A stretch of 64,000 nucleotides of DNA from Candidatus Brocadiaceae bacterium S225 (GTDB lineage Bacteria; Planctomycetota; Brocadiia; Brocadiales; Scalinduaceae). Shown here in pieces: positions 24,655 to 32,891 of this stretch. Within the stretch, counting starts at the first letter, position 1; every line of letters begins with the position of its first letter. The DNA lies in contig SMSL01000001.1 in NCBI GenBank assembly GCA_007859995.1, forward strand, positions 186,001-250,000. The letters are read 5' to 3'. The notes under the pieces are model-generated. The model ran no database searches. It was not told the DNA's origin and was given only the letters and a program-made list of their open reading frames with translations. Made by a program: the position numbers and the translations under genes.

Positions 24655-25707
24655 TTACGCAATACTCTCTGCTATAAGGTCGCCCACTTCAGAAGTGGAA
24701 TAACCCATCTTACCGGCATTTACACCCTTAAGTTTGTTGCCTACAACATCAATTACCGCTCTTTCAATAGATGCAGCCGCTTCGTCCTCGCCTAACTGTT
24801 CAAGAAGCATTGTACATGCAAGTATGGCAGCAACCGGATTAATAACATTCTTGTTAGTGTATTTCGGGGCTGATCCTCCGATCGGTTCAAACATGGAAAC
24901 ACCTTCGGGATTTAAGTTACCGCCCGCAGCGATTCCCATTCCACCCTGAATCATTGCACCCAGGTCGGTGATAATATCACCAAACATATTACAGGTTACA
25001 ATAACGTCAAACCATTCAGGATTTTTCACCATCCACATACAGGTAGCGTCAACATGTGCATACTCACGTTTTATATCACTGTACTCTTCACCTACTTCAT
25101 TAAACACACGCCACCACAGATCATGAGCATACGTCAAAACATTTGTCTTTGCGCACAATAGCAGTTGTTTTCTCTTGCCTCGTTTTCTTGTATATTCAAA
25201 TGCATAACGAATACAGCGCTCTACCCCCTGCCTGGTATTAATCATCTCCTGAATCGCAACTTCCTCAGATGTTCCTTTCCTTAAGAACCCTCCTATACCC
25301 GCATACAGACCTTCGTTATTTTCACGCACCACAACAAAATCAATATCATCAGGTCCTTTATCCTTGAGCGGACAATCTACGCCCGGATACAGTTTTACAG
25401 GGCGCAGGTTTATGTACTGCTGTAACGCAAATCTTGCTTTCAGAAGCAAGCCCTTTTCGAGGATGCCCGGCTGCACATCCGGATGTCCAATCGCGCCCAG
25501 AAAAATTGCACTACATTGCCTAAGCTCCTCAATTACAGAATCAGGTAAAATTTCACCTGTCTTTAAATACCGTTCACCACCAAGATCATAATTAACCAGT
25601 TCATACTTAATGCCGTACTTTTTACCAACTACTTCAAGCACCTTCAATCCTTCTCGAACTACCTCAGGCCCGGTTCCGTCACCGGGTATAGTTGCTATTT
25701 TATACAT
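24655..25707 (-). CDS. leuB: 3-isopropylmalate dehydrogenase
   Basis: Oxidatively decarboxylates 3-isopropylmalate in leucine biosynthesis, NAD-dependent. Seen: [13 protein letters not shown], then RPVKLYPG and [11 protein letters not shown]. The metal-binding region reads [20 protein letters not shown], followed by [17 protein letters not shown] for the nucleotide. The 350-residue length fits. The [13 protein letters not shown] version of the C-terminal loop occurs in LeuB of several non-proteobacterial groups; an isocitrate or tartrate dehydrogenase of the same superfamily is a minor alternative. No other leu genes adjoin it. Confidence 0.83.
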   Translation of the reverse strand: MYKIATIPGDGTGPEVVREGLKVLEVVGKKYGIKYELVNYDLGGERYLKTGEILPDSVIEELRQCSAIFLGAIGHPDVQPGILEKGLLLKARFALQQYINLRPVKLYPGVDCPLKDKGPDDIDFVVVRENNEGLYAGIGGFLRKGTSEEVAIQEMINTRQGVERCIRYAFEYTRKRGKRKQLLLCAKTNVLTYAHDLWWRVFNEVGEEYSDIKREYAHVDATCMWMVKNPEWFDVIVTCNMFGDIITDLGAMIQGGMGIAAGGNLNPEGVSMFEPIGGSAPKYTNKNVINPVAAILACTMLLEQLGEDEAAASIERAVIDVVGNKLKGVNAGKMGYSTSEVGDLIAESIA

Positions 25708-25817
25708 TGTTATAAGTCCATTCCTTTATTTGAATTAGAAAACTATTTGAAAAAGAGATACTAAGCAATTATTGATACTTTATCAAGAGAAAATGTTTAA
25801 ATTTGTATGATATCAGA

Positions 25818-25886
25818 CTGAAGCTGAATGGCTTCAGCCTTCCATATTATACACTGAGACATGGCATTGGAAACCTGAAGGTTTCC
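25818..25886. repeat. Two small hairpins (CTGAAGC and GGAAACC arms)
   Basis: Perfect hairpins CTGAAGC/GCTTCAG (25818-25837) and GGAAACC-TGAA-GGTTTCC (25869-25886) lie in the gap between thiD and leuB on the minus strand. The second is a sister of the palindrome at 6437-6456. Either could terminate transcription, but no T-run follows. Confidence 0.5.
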
Positions 25887-25906
25887 GCTACGTCTTTAAT
25901 AAAATA

Positions 25907-26725
25907 CTACTCACCGGTTTGATATGTAAAATCAGCTAACCTGTTACCTTTTCCAGGCATTGATGATTCTTTTATTGTTTTTGTTATAAATTTCCTTGCA
26001 ACGATAATTGAACTTATCATGTCATTTCCTTTTGCCAGCCCAGTCGCTATTGCGGCGGAATACATACACCCTGTTCCGTGAACATTGTCAGTATTTATCC
26101 GTTTTTCCCTGAAATATTGGAACTCTTTTCCATCATAAAAGAGATCAATAATCTCTCCGTTTGTTTCATCGTCTTTACCGTCGCCATGATCCATGATATG
26201 TCCACCCTTAATCAATACATTTGATGCCCCCTGTTCAAACAGGGCACTGGCCGCGTCTTTAGTATCGGAAAGACTCTTTATCTTACGCCCTGTCAGGATT
26301 TCAGCCTCCGGAATGTTTGGAGTTACCAGGCATGATAATGGGATCAAGTCAGAGACTAGTATCATGACACCTTCTTCAGACAAAAGCCTTCGACCCATGT
26401 GGGAAGTGATGACCGGATCTACTACCAGATTTTTCAGGCTATACTTCCTTAACATATCGCATACAACCGCAACAACATTCTCACTAACAAGCATCCCAGT
26501 TTTCAGAGAATCAGCTCCTATGTCTGAAACGACCGCATCTATCTGTTGACCTACAACTGATGCCGGCACGTTGAAAACAGAACTCACGCCAAGAGTGTTT
26601 TGCGCTGTTATTGCAGTAATTGCACATGTACCGTAAGCGCCAAGTGCACTTATCACTTTGAGGTCAGCCTGCACACCCGCACCGCAACAAGAATCGGAAC
26701 CGGCTATTGTAAGTACTTTATACAT
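25907..26725 (-). CDS. thiD: Hydroxymethylpyrimidine/phosphomethylpyrimidine kinase
   Basis: Phosphorylates HMP and HMP-phosphate in thiamine biosynthesis. The start MYKVLTIAGSDSCCGAGVQA, the block GTCAITAITAQNTLGV, VVSDIGADSLKTGML, and the C-terminal DNVHGTGCMYSAAIATGLA with the anion hole and catalytic Cys are all characteristic of the ribokinase-fold ThiD. It is 272 residues long. An insert around HGDGKDDETNGEIIDLFYDG is slightly longer than usual. I looked for a TPP riboswitch in the 224 bases upstream and saw none. Confidence 0.93.
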   Translation of the reverse strand: MYKVLTIAGSDSCCGAGVQADLKVISALGAYGTCAITAITAQNTLGVSSVFNVPASVVGQQIDAVVSDIGADSLKTGMLVSENVVAVVCDMLRKYSLKNLVVDPVITSHMGRRLLSEEGVMILVSDLIPLSCLVTPNIPEAEILTGRKIKSLSDTKDAASALFEQGASNVLIKGGHIMDHGDGKDDETNGEIIDLFYDGKEFQYFREKRINTDNVHGTGCMYSAAIATGLAKGNDMISSIIVARKFITKTIKESSMPGKGNRLADFTYQTGE

Positions 26726-26889
26726 TGAGACATTATACCAGAAGAAAAATCGAGAGTAACCTTAATACGTTTCTTAATTGAAAGTTTTTTTTACCATTTA
26801 TGACTAAATATTTATTAATAGAGTTTTTTAAGGACACTTAATAACCCATGTATGGTTCTGGTTCATCCAGGTTGGGTTTTACATTTAGG

Positions 26890-26918
26890 TTGACAACTAT
26901 AAACAAAAGCGTTATATA
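26890..26918 (+). promoter_or_regulatory. Near-consensus sigma-70 promoter for the lipoprotein-DUF350 operon
   Basis: TTGACA at 26890-26895, a 17-base spacer, and TATATA at 26913-26918 (or TATATT two bases later). This is the best sigma-70 match I noticed in the window. Transcription would start near 26925, about 25 bases before the ATG at 26950. Confidence 0.7.
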
Positions 26919-26949
26919 TTTTGTGTAAGTATTTGATTCTTATTCGATT

Positions 26950-27666
26950 ATGCAGGCCAATTCAAACATGTCTTTAACAAAAAAAATAATCACTACATGC
27001 ATTCTAATATCCGTCGCAATGACTCTGCAGTCATGCGGAGACAGACGCTCTCCAATTGAACAGCTATCTGCTAAACTGAAGGATGTTCCGGAATATTCAA
27101 TAATTCTGGAAGATATGCAGTCGACTGGCAGCATATTTAAACATTATCATCATAAGTACAAAGTTATCATAAAGGAAGATATTCAGTATACCGGTTTTGT
27201 GAAAGTATCAGAACAATATTACCGCAAAAATGAGAACTATCTTGGGATGGCTTTACTGTCAAAGACTGCAGATGGTTACATGAAGACACCTTCTCCCCCG
27301 GGCTATCAATATGTCGGAAACTCAAAATATGGTGAGTGGAAGCAGGATAGCTCCGGTAATTCAATCTGGGCATTTTACGGTCAGTACATGTTCATGTCTC
27401 ATATGTTCGGGATGGTTAGCAGGCCTGTGTACCGCAGTGATTACGGCGCTTACACTGATTACCGGAAGAATAACAGACCGTATTATGGTAGTAACAACCA
27501 GTATGGCACAAACGGATCGGCAACAAAACAGACACACAAGAGCTTCTTCGATAGGAAGATGGCCAGGCAGAGAATGGCTAAACAGAGCTTCGCGCAAAAA
27601 GTGAAGTCAAGAGCTGGAAGAAGCCAGAGTCCATTCCGCAGTAGAGGAGGAGGGTTCGGGAAATAA
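26950..27666 (+). CDS. Putative lipoprotein upstream of DUF350 protein
   Basis: A 238-residue protein with a lipoprotein signal: Cys29 in MTLQSC after a hydrophobic run. The middle section contains many Tyr/Gly and two aromatic clusters (YHHKYKVIIK, GYQYVGNSKYGEWKQDSSGN). The last 70 residues are Arg/Gly/Ser/Tyr-rich and end in FRSRGGGFGK, so probably disordered. Its stop overlaps the start of the DUF350 gene (TAATG), indicating coupling. The function is unknown; the context is the DUF350 and aminopropyltransferase pair. Confidence 0.75.
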   Translation: MQANSNMSLTKKIITTCILISVAMTLQSCGDRRSPIEQLSAKLKDVPEYSIILEDMQSTGSIFKHYHHKYKVIIKEDIQYTGFVKVSEQYYRKNENYLGMALLSKTADGYMKTPSPPGYQYVGNSKYGEWKQDSSGNSIWAFYGQYMFMSHMFGMVSRPVYRSDYGAYTDYRKNNRPYYGSNNQYGTNGSATKQTHKSFFDRKMARQRMAKQSFAQKVKSRAGRSQSPFRSRGGGFGK

Positions 27667-28511
27667 TGAATTTTGATAATCTAATCTCAGCTATTATATA
27701 CCTGGTATGTTGCTATTTCCTGTTCTGGTTAGGAAAACTTGTTTATGACCTGATCCACAGAGACATCAACGTAAATGAAGAGTTGGTCAAAAAGGATAAT
27801 TGTGCATTCGCGCTCTCTCTGGTTGGCTATTATTTTGGTTTAGTGTTTGCCATCGGCGGAGTTATAGTAGGTGATTCAGCCGGTCTGATAGCTGATCTGA
27901 TAGACATATTTATATATGGACCAATTGCTATTATATTGTTGAACATCTCTACACTCACTAATGACAAGGTAATCCTGTATAAGTTCAACAATAAAAAAGA
28001 GATAATAAAAGATCAGAATGCCGGAACAGGTGTTGTTGAGTTGGCTATTTATTTAGCAACAGGTATGATAATCTTCGGCGCTATCTCCGGAGAAGGCGGA
28101 GGGATAATCACACTTCTGGCTTTCTGGGCTATCGGCCAGGTATCTTTCATTATTACCGGTTATGTTTATAATCTGATCACACCCTATTGCTTACATGACG
28201 AAATTGAGAAAGACAATGTTGCCGCAGGTATCTGTTATGCCGGTGCTATTATTGGAGTTGCAAACATCGTCAGACATGCTATAGGTGAAGACTTTACCAG
28301 CTGGGGTGATAGTCTACTTACTCTTGGATGTTTCTTTGGCTTTGGTATCATCCTGTTACCTCTGATTCGTCTGTTTACCGATAAGGTCCTCCTGCCTGGA
28401 GCAAAACTGACTGATGAAATTGTTAATCAGGAAAAACCGAATCTTGGCGCTGCCTTTATTGACGCTTTTTCTTACATAGGATCATCACTCCTCATTACCT
28501 GGTGTTTATAA
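27666..28511 (+). CDS. DUF350 (YjfL-like) membrane protein
   Basis: A 281-residue integral membrane protein made of two similar DUF350 halves. In each, helices are followed by the pattern of INVNEELVKKDNCAFALSLV (first half) or HDEIEKDNVAAGICYAG (second half), where an acidic loop leads into a small-residue-rich helix. DUF350 proteins (E. coli YjfL) occur in operons with phage-shock-type and spermidine synthase genes, and the latter pairing is present here. The 3' end of the gene lies just before the left arm of the second inverted-repeat element. Confidence 0.82.
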   Translation: MNFDNLISAIIYLVCCYFLFWLGKLVYDLIHRDINVNEELVKKDNCAFALSLVGYYFGLVFAIGGVIVGDSAGLIADLIDIFIYGPIAIILLNISTLTNDKVILYKFNNKKEIIKDQNAGTGVVELAIYLATGMIIFGAISGEGGGIITLLAFWAIGQVSFIITGYVYNLITPYCLHDEIEKDNVAAGICYAGAIIGVANIVRHAIGEDFTSWGDSLLTLGCFFGFGIILLPLIRLFTDKVLLPGAKLTDEIVNQEKPNLGAAFIDAFSYIGSSLLITWCL

Positions 28512-28512
28512 T

Positions 28513-28882
28513 GCGTTGCGAGTTTCGTGTTACGCGTTACTGCTACTGCAAGCAGGAACAACACACATCCAAAGAACATCATTTTCTATGGGATCGCTCG
28601 ATTCGAAAATAGCCGAAAAGAACCCTGTCATTCCCGCAGTCTGTTGAGCGGGCATCTAGCCTGTCTGATTTCTGGATTCCCATTTTCCCGTCAGAGCGGA
28701 TTCATCCGGGCGGGCATGGGAATGACAAAGTTGCTTAATAATCGCTCAAATTAGGTTGAATCAAGTTGCTTGTTCTAAATAATTCCTTTAATAAATCCCC
28801 TTATCCTGCTATTCTGTCTAATAAGTTAAATTATCTATTATAATTATCAACTCGTAACCTGTAACTTGAAACTCGTAACCCG
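28513..28882. mobile_element. Second inverted-repeat element related to the IVP cassette, without the gene
   Basis: The left arm at 28513-28540 (GCGTTGCGAGTTTCGTG then TTACGCGTTAC) and the right arm at 28851-28882 (complement starts CGGGTTACGAGTTTCAAG) share the GTTnCGAGTTTC...GTTAC core with the arms of the 17209-17638 cassette. The 310-bp interior has no IVP frame; a 75-codon frame at 28527-28754 reads through repeats and is not convincing. Nested inside is the TGTCATTCCC palindrome (28626-28727). The element starts 1 base after the DUF350 stop and ends 4 bases before the next ATG, the same placement as the first cassette. Confidence 0.6.
28626..28727. repeat. TGTCATTCCC...GGGAATGACA palindromic element
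   Basis: Terminal arms TGTCATTCCC (28626-28635) and GGGAATGACA (28718-28727) are exact complements. The interior includes GAGCGGGCATCTAG and GATTCCCATTTTCCCG. The same family, with longer ends, is at 47842-47911. It is nested within the larger inverted-repeat element. Confidence 0.7.
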
Positions 28883-28886
28883 AACA

Positions 28887-30440
28887 ATGCCAAATTCACT
28901 TTTAGCATCGCAAAGCAGACTACTCAAGATATGTATTTTTGCTACGGGTTGTGCAGGCATCGTTGCCGAATTTGTACTCTCCACTCTTGCGAGTTATCTT
29001 CTCGGGAATCCCATACTTCAATGGACGATATTAATGTCTCTGATGCTTTTTGCAATGGGGCTGGGATGCAGGATCAGCAAATACTTCATACATAATCTGC
29101 TGGATAAATTTATATTCTTAGAATTCACTCTCTCCATCCTTTGTGGTATTTCAGTAGCGCTCTGTTATTGGGCCTCTACATTCAGTAAAAGTACCGGCCT
29201 GCTTATATACTCATTCAGTATACTAATCGGCCTGCTGATCGGTGCGGAGATACCTTTGGTAACCAGGATGAATGAATCGTATGAAGAGCTAAGGGTTAAC
29301 ATCTCATCCGTTATGGAAAAAGACTATTATGGCGCTCTGGTCGGAGGTATCCTTTTTGCATTTTTTGCTCTGCCGTATTTAGGACTTACTTATACACCTA
29401 TCGCCCTTGGGATAATAAATTTTCTGGTAGCATCAATACTATTCTGGAAATTCAAACACCTGCTGCACTACAAAAAGGCCATACAGATTTCATTCTGGTC
29501 AATTACTGCATTCTTCCTGATTTTTATTTTCGCAGTTAAGCCGGTAATCCTGTACAGCGAACAGAGAAAATATAAAGACCGAATAATATTTGAGCAGCAG
29601 ACGTCATACCAGAAGATAGTCATAACACAGTGGAAGGATAAGTACTGGCTCTTTATAAATGGAAATGAACAGTTTTCAACATTTGATGAAGAAAAATATC
29701 ATGAACCGCTTATACACCCTGCACTGTCTATTTCAGGGCAGCTAAAAAATATTCTTGTACTGGGTGGCGGAGAGGGGCTGGCGGTAAGGGAGATTCTGAA
29801 ATATAAGGATGTAGAGAAGATTACGGTTGTTGACCTCGATCCGGTAATGACAGACCTGGCAAAACATAATCCCATCATCACAAAGATTAATCAAAACGCC
29901 ATGATAGACTTAAAAGTAGATGTCAAAAACCAGGACGCCTTTACCTTTATAGAAAGCAGTGAAGAGTTTTATGATATTATTTTCATCGACCTGCCGGATC
30001 CCAATTCTGTATCTCTATCCAGACTCTATTCCAGAGAATTTTATTCACTCTGTCGACGTCGTCTCAATAAATATGGCATAATTGTTACACAGGCATCCAG
30101 TCCGGTACACTCCCCGGACTCATTTGTCTGTATAATCAAGACAATGGAATCTGCTGATTTTACCGTACTGCCCTATCACAACAATATCCCGACACTCGGC
30201 GAATGGGGATGGTGCCTGGGAATGAAAAAAGAAGTCGTGTCAGCTGATATATTGAAGGAAAAGGTAATGGGAATTAAGCTGCCGCCCCCCCCTACTAAAT
30301 TCCTGAACAGAGACGCCATCATTTCGATGGTACATTTTGGCAAAGGAGTTCTGGAGAAAAAAGAGAAAGTGAAAGTAAATACCATCCTGGATCCCATTTT
30401 AGTGAAATACTACAAAAAAGGGGCATGGGATGTTTATTGA
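28887..30440 (+). CDS. Membrane-anchored spermidine synthase-like aminopropyltransferase
   Basis: The N-terminal 200 residues are polytopic (about six to seven helices, starting with ICIFATGCAGIVAEFVLST). The C-terminal half is a methyltransferase-fold polyamine synthase domain: FINGNEQFSTFDEEKYHEPL, the SAM-site ILVLGGGEGLAVREIL, VVDLDPVMTDLA, and IIFIDLPDPNS with the catalytic aspartate region. It probably makes or modifies polyamines at the membrane from decarboxylated SAM; the acceptor is unknown. I start at the ATG at 28887. The frame from a TTG at 28866 would take its first seven residues from the inverted-repeat arm. No ribosome-binding site is visible because the repeat occupies that position. 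Confidence 0.85.
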   Translation: MPNSLLASQSRLLKICIFATGCAGIVAEFVLSTLASYLLGNPILQWTILMSLMLFAMGLGCRISKYFIHNLLDKFIFLEFTLSILCGISVALCYWASTFSKSTGLLIYSFSILIGLLIGAEIPLVTRMNESYEELRVNISSVMEKDYYGALVGGILFAFFALPYLGLTYTPIALGIINFLVASILFWKFKHLLHYKKAIQISFWSITAFFLIFIFAVKPVILYSEQRKYKDRIIFEQQTSYQKIVITQWKDKYWLFINGNEQFSTFDEEKYHEPLIHPALSISGQLKNILVLGGGEGLAVREILKYKDVEKITVVDLDPVMTDLAKHNPIITKINQNAMIDLKVDVKNQDAFTFIESSEEFYDIIFIDLPDPNSVSLSRLYSREFYSLCRRRLNKYGIIVTQASSPVHSPDSFVCIIKTMESADFTVLPYHNNIPTLGEWGWCLGMKKEVVSADILKEKVMGIKLPPPPTKFLNRDAIISMVHFGKGVLEKKEKVKVNTILDPILVKYYKKGAWDVY

Positions 30441-30520
30441 TTGTATATTCACAAAATAAAAGAAATTATTAAAGATTACGCATCTTCCTCAACGGGATAA
30501 AAAATGAAAGGGGTCGTAAT

Positions 30521-30958
30521 ATGATAAACTTAAAAAAAATACTTTGTCCTATTGATTATTCAGAATATTCAAAAGAGGCATTAAAATACGCTGTGTCGCT
30601 TGCAATAAAAGATAAGGCAAAGCTGTACTTGTTGCATGTTATCGATTTGCGTGCTTTTGAGGATAATTTTAATGTAATAAGGCCCACGCAAATAACTAAC
30701 GAAATAATTAAACACCATAAATCAAGACTCCTTGATTTCATTCCGGAAAAAATCAGAAACGAATTAAAAGTAGAAGTCTTGGTGGTTCAAGGAATACCTT
30801 TTGCTGGAATTATAGAAATCTCAAAGAAAAAAAAGATAGATATGATAGTAATGGGTTCACACGGCAGAACTGGTATTACACACATACTGCTTGGTAGTGT
30901 GGCAGAAAAGGTAACAAGAAAAGCACCTTGCCCGGTCTTAATAGTTAAACAACACTGA
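30521..30958 (+). CDS. Universal stress protein (UspA family)
   Basis: A 145-residue single Usp domain: KKILCPIDYSEYSKEALKYA at the start, LYLLHVIDLRAF, and the ATP-binding VMGSHGRTGITHILLGSVAEKV with the G-2x-G-9x-G(S/T) pattern. It is therefore probably a nucleotide-binding member. A GGGG-containing ribosome-binding site is 8 bases upstream. It begins a run of stress and signalling genes (receivers, Hsp20, CBM48 proteins). Confidence 0.93.
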   Translation: MINLKKILCPIDYSEYSKEALKYAVSLAIKDKAKLYLLHVIDLRAFEDNFNVIRPTQITNEIIKHHKSRLLDFIPEKIRNELKVEVLVVQGIPFAGIIEISKKKKIDMIVMGSHGRTGITHILLGSVAEKVTRKAPCPVLIVKQH

Positions 30959-31002
30959 TTTACACAGATTGAAATATAAGAGAGATAAAAGCTACTCCTT
31001 CT

Positions 31003-31149
31003 GTGGATGAAAAGAGCGATGAATATAACACGATCTTACAGGTATTGGAAAAAACCAAATTGAATAAGACCAATGCCGCTAAATTAATGGGTATATCCCG
31101 GAGCACCATCTACAACAAAATAAAAGAGTATAATATCAGTTCTGAATAA
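31003..31149 (+). CDS. Orphan Fis-type helix-turn-helix (48 aa), possibly the 3' remnant of a regulator
   Basis: Reading from a GTG at 31003, the frame encodes a 48-residue peptide. Its middle, KTNAAKLMGISRSTIYNKI, is a textbook Fis/HTH_8 DNA-binding motif as found at the C-terminus of NtrC-family activators. In frame upstream there are only about ten more codons before a stop, so the receiver and AAA+ parts are absent. It is either a decayed remnant of a sigma-54 activator or a stand-alone DNA-binding protein. No good ribosome-binding site precedes the GTG. It directly precedes three palindromic sites that look like activator targets. Confidence 0.5.
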   Translation: MDEKSDEYNTILQVLEKTKLNKTNAAKLMGISRSTIYNKIKEYNISSE

Positions 31150-31162
31150 CCCTCCAAGTAAC

Positions 31163-31209
31163 TGTGCATTTCACACTTTGTGCATTTCACGCTCTGTGCA
31201 AATTGCACA
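31163..31209 (+). promoter_or_regulatory. Three phased palindromic activator-type sites
   Basis: TGTGCATTTCAC at 31163-31174, the same 12 bases at 31179-31190, and the perfect 15-bp palindrome TGTGCAAATTGCACA at 31195-31209. The start-to-start spacing is exactly 16 bp each time. The array sits about 205 bp upstream of the sigma-54 promoter, a typical enhancer distance. The cognate activator is not known. Confidence 0.6.
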
Positions 31210-31412
31210 TTATTTCAATCAGAAGTAAGTATCATTTAATCCCGTCATCTGTTTCACTTATCCATATACTAAAGTAAAGCGCATAAGGAGAAACGTCTAT
31301 ATTTAGTTCTAACCTGTTTACCTCCCCTATTCTCTCTTTCCACAAAGAAGATAATAACGTTATACGACAAAAACTACAAAACAATCGGGTTAACGTCTTA
31401 ATTGCATAATAT

Positions 31413-31428
31413 TGGCACGTCTTTTGTT
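31413..31428 (+). promoter_or_regulatory. Sigma-54 (RpoN) promoter
   Basis: TTGGCACGTCTTTTGTT (31412-31428) matches the -24/-12 consensus TGGCACG-N4-TTGC, with GG and GT separated by ten bases; only the -12 C is T. The start site would be near 31438, about 75 bases before the ATG of the receiver gene at 31512. An NtrC-family activator is encoded at 54231-55628. Confidence 0.75.
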
Positions 31429-31511
31429 ATATCAATCTATCATAAGAGTTCAAGACAAGAATATTACGAATAACCGGCAGGTATAATATCAAAAGAAAGG
31501 GGCACATTATA

Positions 31512-31886
31512 ATGGCCAATATTCTTCTTGTAGAGGATAATAAAAATCAGTGCTTGCTTTATGAACAAGAATTGAGACATGAAGGTTATGATATCGTAAC
31601 TGCTAACGATGGGAAAGAGGCTTTAGAGAAAATTAAAGGGCAACAACCAGACATGATCATAATGGATATATGTTTGCCAAAGATGGACGGGGTTGAGGCA
31701 ATGCGGCATATTCTATCTAAAAGCAAAAGCAGAGATATTCCTATTATAATTAATACTGGCTATAGCAATTATAAGGATAACTTTATGACATGGGCTGCCG
31801 ATGCGTATATTGTAAAATCCTCAGACTTAACAGAACTAAAGAATAAAATCGAAGAGTTGCTCACAAATAAATATATAGATGTCTAA
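31512..31886 (+). CDS. Single-domain response regulator (CheY-like receiver)
   Basis: A 124-residue receiver with no output domain. Acidic pocket Glu8-Asp9 in LLVEDN, phosphoacceptor Asp52 in IIMDICLPKMDG, the switch Thr in INTGYS and the conserved Lys in YIVKSS are present. It should pass phosphate or act by protein contact. It is the first gene after the sigma-54 promoter; the CBM48 gene follows by 14 bases. Confidence 0.9.
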   Translation: MANILLVEDNKNQCLLYEQELRHEGYDIVTANDGKEALEKIKGQQPDMIIMDICLPKMDGVEAMRHILSKSKSRDIPIIINTGYSNYKDNFMTWAADAYIVKSSDLTELKNKIEELLTNKYIDV

Positions 31887-31900
31887 AGGAGTGATAGTAA

Positions 31901-32326
31901 ATGACAAAAGCGAAGAAAAAGAATTCAAGAGTTTTAAAACCTGAATCTACAATAAAAAAAACCGGTAAAAAGAATATCAAGCAGAAATCATCAACTTTGA
32001 AAACAATAGCAGCAAATGGAGGTATACAGAAAGGAGATCTTAAGTCTAAAAATGTATGTAGAATAACCTTTAAATTGCCCAGGACAGCGGTGCCTGATGC
32101 AGAGAGAGTGTGTGTCGTTGGGGATTTTAATAATTGGAACCGTAGTGCAAATCCGATGAAGAAATCAAAAAATGGAGATTACACTACCAGACTTGATCTT
32201 GAGAGAGGAAGAGAATACCAGTTTCGTTACTTAATTGATGAATCTAAATGGGAAAATGACTGGAATGCTGATAGATACGTACAGAATCCGTTTGGAAACG
32301 GTGACAACTCAGTAGTTGTCACCTGA
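31901..32326 (+). CDS. CBM48/AMPK-glycogen-binding-like domain protein (copy 1)
   Basis: A 141-residue protein. A Lys-rich N-terminal 45 residues (KKKNSRVLKP..., IKKTGKKNIKQ) precede a single early-set beta domain at residues 50-141. Its signature is VCVVGDFNNWNRSANPMKK, then GDYTTRLDLERGREYQFRYL and WENDWNADRYVQNPFG. Such domains bind glycogen or branched alpha-glucan in AMPK and isoamylase relatives. No enzyme domain is attached. A paralogue with about 80% identity over the domain lies at 34413-34844. AAGGAGTG precedes the ATG. Confidence 0.83.
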   Translation: MTKAKKKNSRVLKPESTIKKTGKKNIKQKSSTLKTIAANGGIQKGDLKSKNVCRITFKLPRTAVPDAERVCVVGDFNNWNRSANPMKKSKNGDYTTRLDLERGREYQFRYLIDESKWENDWNADRYVQNPFGNGDNSVVVT

Positions 32327-32421
32327 AAACAGTTTCACTTGGTTGAACTTGCGAAGAAATATAAGAGGACAATATATCGGCGTCCTATAAACAAATAATA
32401 TTAAAAAAAGAGAGGTGAAGG

Positions 32422-32859
32422 ATGAAAGAAAAAATACTTGTAATTGATGACATCGAGAATATTGCATTTATAGTTAAAACAATTCTTTCACGAGAAGGAT
32501 ACGATGTAACTACGGCTTATGGCTATTATGACGCCAGAGAAAAGATGGCCGGGACAGATTTTGATTTAGTGTTTACCGACTTAGATTTTGGAGAAGACAA
32601 AACAGGGATCGATGTTTTAAAAGAAGTAAAAAAAACAGACCCAACCTGTCCGGTAATCATAAACACTGGGAATACAGATTATATGATAGCATCTGATGCC
32701 AAACTATTTGGTGCTTATGATTATATGTCTAAACCTGTAGAACAAAAAAGATTAGTACATACTGTTCGCATGGCGCTAAGCCATAGGGCAATGTCAGGTG
32801 ATAATGCTAATACCGATGTATATCGGGAAAGATACAAGACTGGAGCCTTAATAACGTAA
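32422..32859 (+). CDS. Single-domain response regulator
   Basis: A 145-residue receiver: acidic pair Asp9-Asp10 in LVIDD, phosphoacceptor Asp53 in FTDLDFGED, INTGNTDY and the conserved Lys in YMSKPVE. About 20 non-conserved residues follow the domain, with no DNA-binding module. AGAGAGGTGAAGG precedes the ATG. Next is the MIPS-like gene, 32 bases on. Confidence 0.88.
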   Translation: MKEKILVIDDIENIAFIVKTILSREGYDVTTAYGYYDAREKMAGTDFDLVFTDLDFGEDKTGIDVLKEVKKTDPTCPVIINTGNTDYMIASDAKLFGAYDYMSKPVEQKRLVHTVRMALSHRAMSGDNANTDVYRERYKTGALIT

Positions 32860-32891
32860 TAGTTTAATAATCGAAAGAAGGTACACGGGAA

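Larger units (their letters stand above)
30959..31511. other. Regulatory intergenic region with Fis-like ORF, phased palindromes and sigma-54 promoter
   Basis: Contains, in order: the 48-codon Fis-like frame (31003-31149), three 16-bp-phased TGTGCA sites (31163-31209), about 200 bp of A+T-rich DNA, and a sigma-54 promoter at 31413-31428. Each is listed separately. I see no other coding frame. Confidence 0.6.

Noticed and set aside
26726..26949. Possible TPP riboswitch upstream of thiD
   Set aside because: Neither the CTGAGA element nor the paired TPP-binding core is present on the minus strand; the region instead contains the plus-strand promoter.
28527..28754. 75-codon plus-strand frame within the second inverted-repeat element
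   Set aside because: It reads through the left arm and the nested TGTCATTCCC palindrome; no ribosome-binding site or domain.
31163..31209. CRISPR-like array
   Set aside because: Only three short units at 16-bp period with no spacer of constant length and no cas genes; better explained as protein-binding sites.
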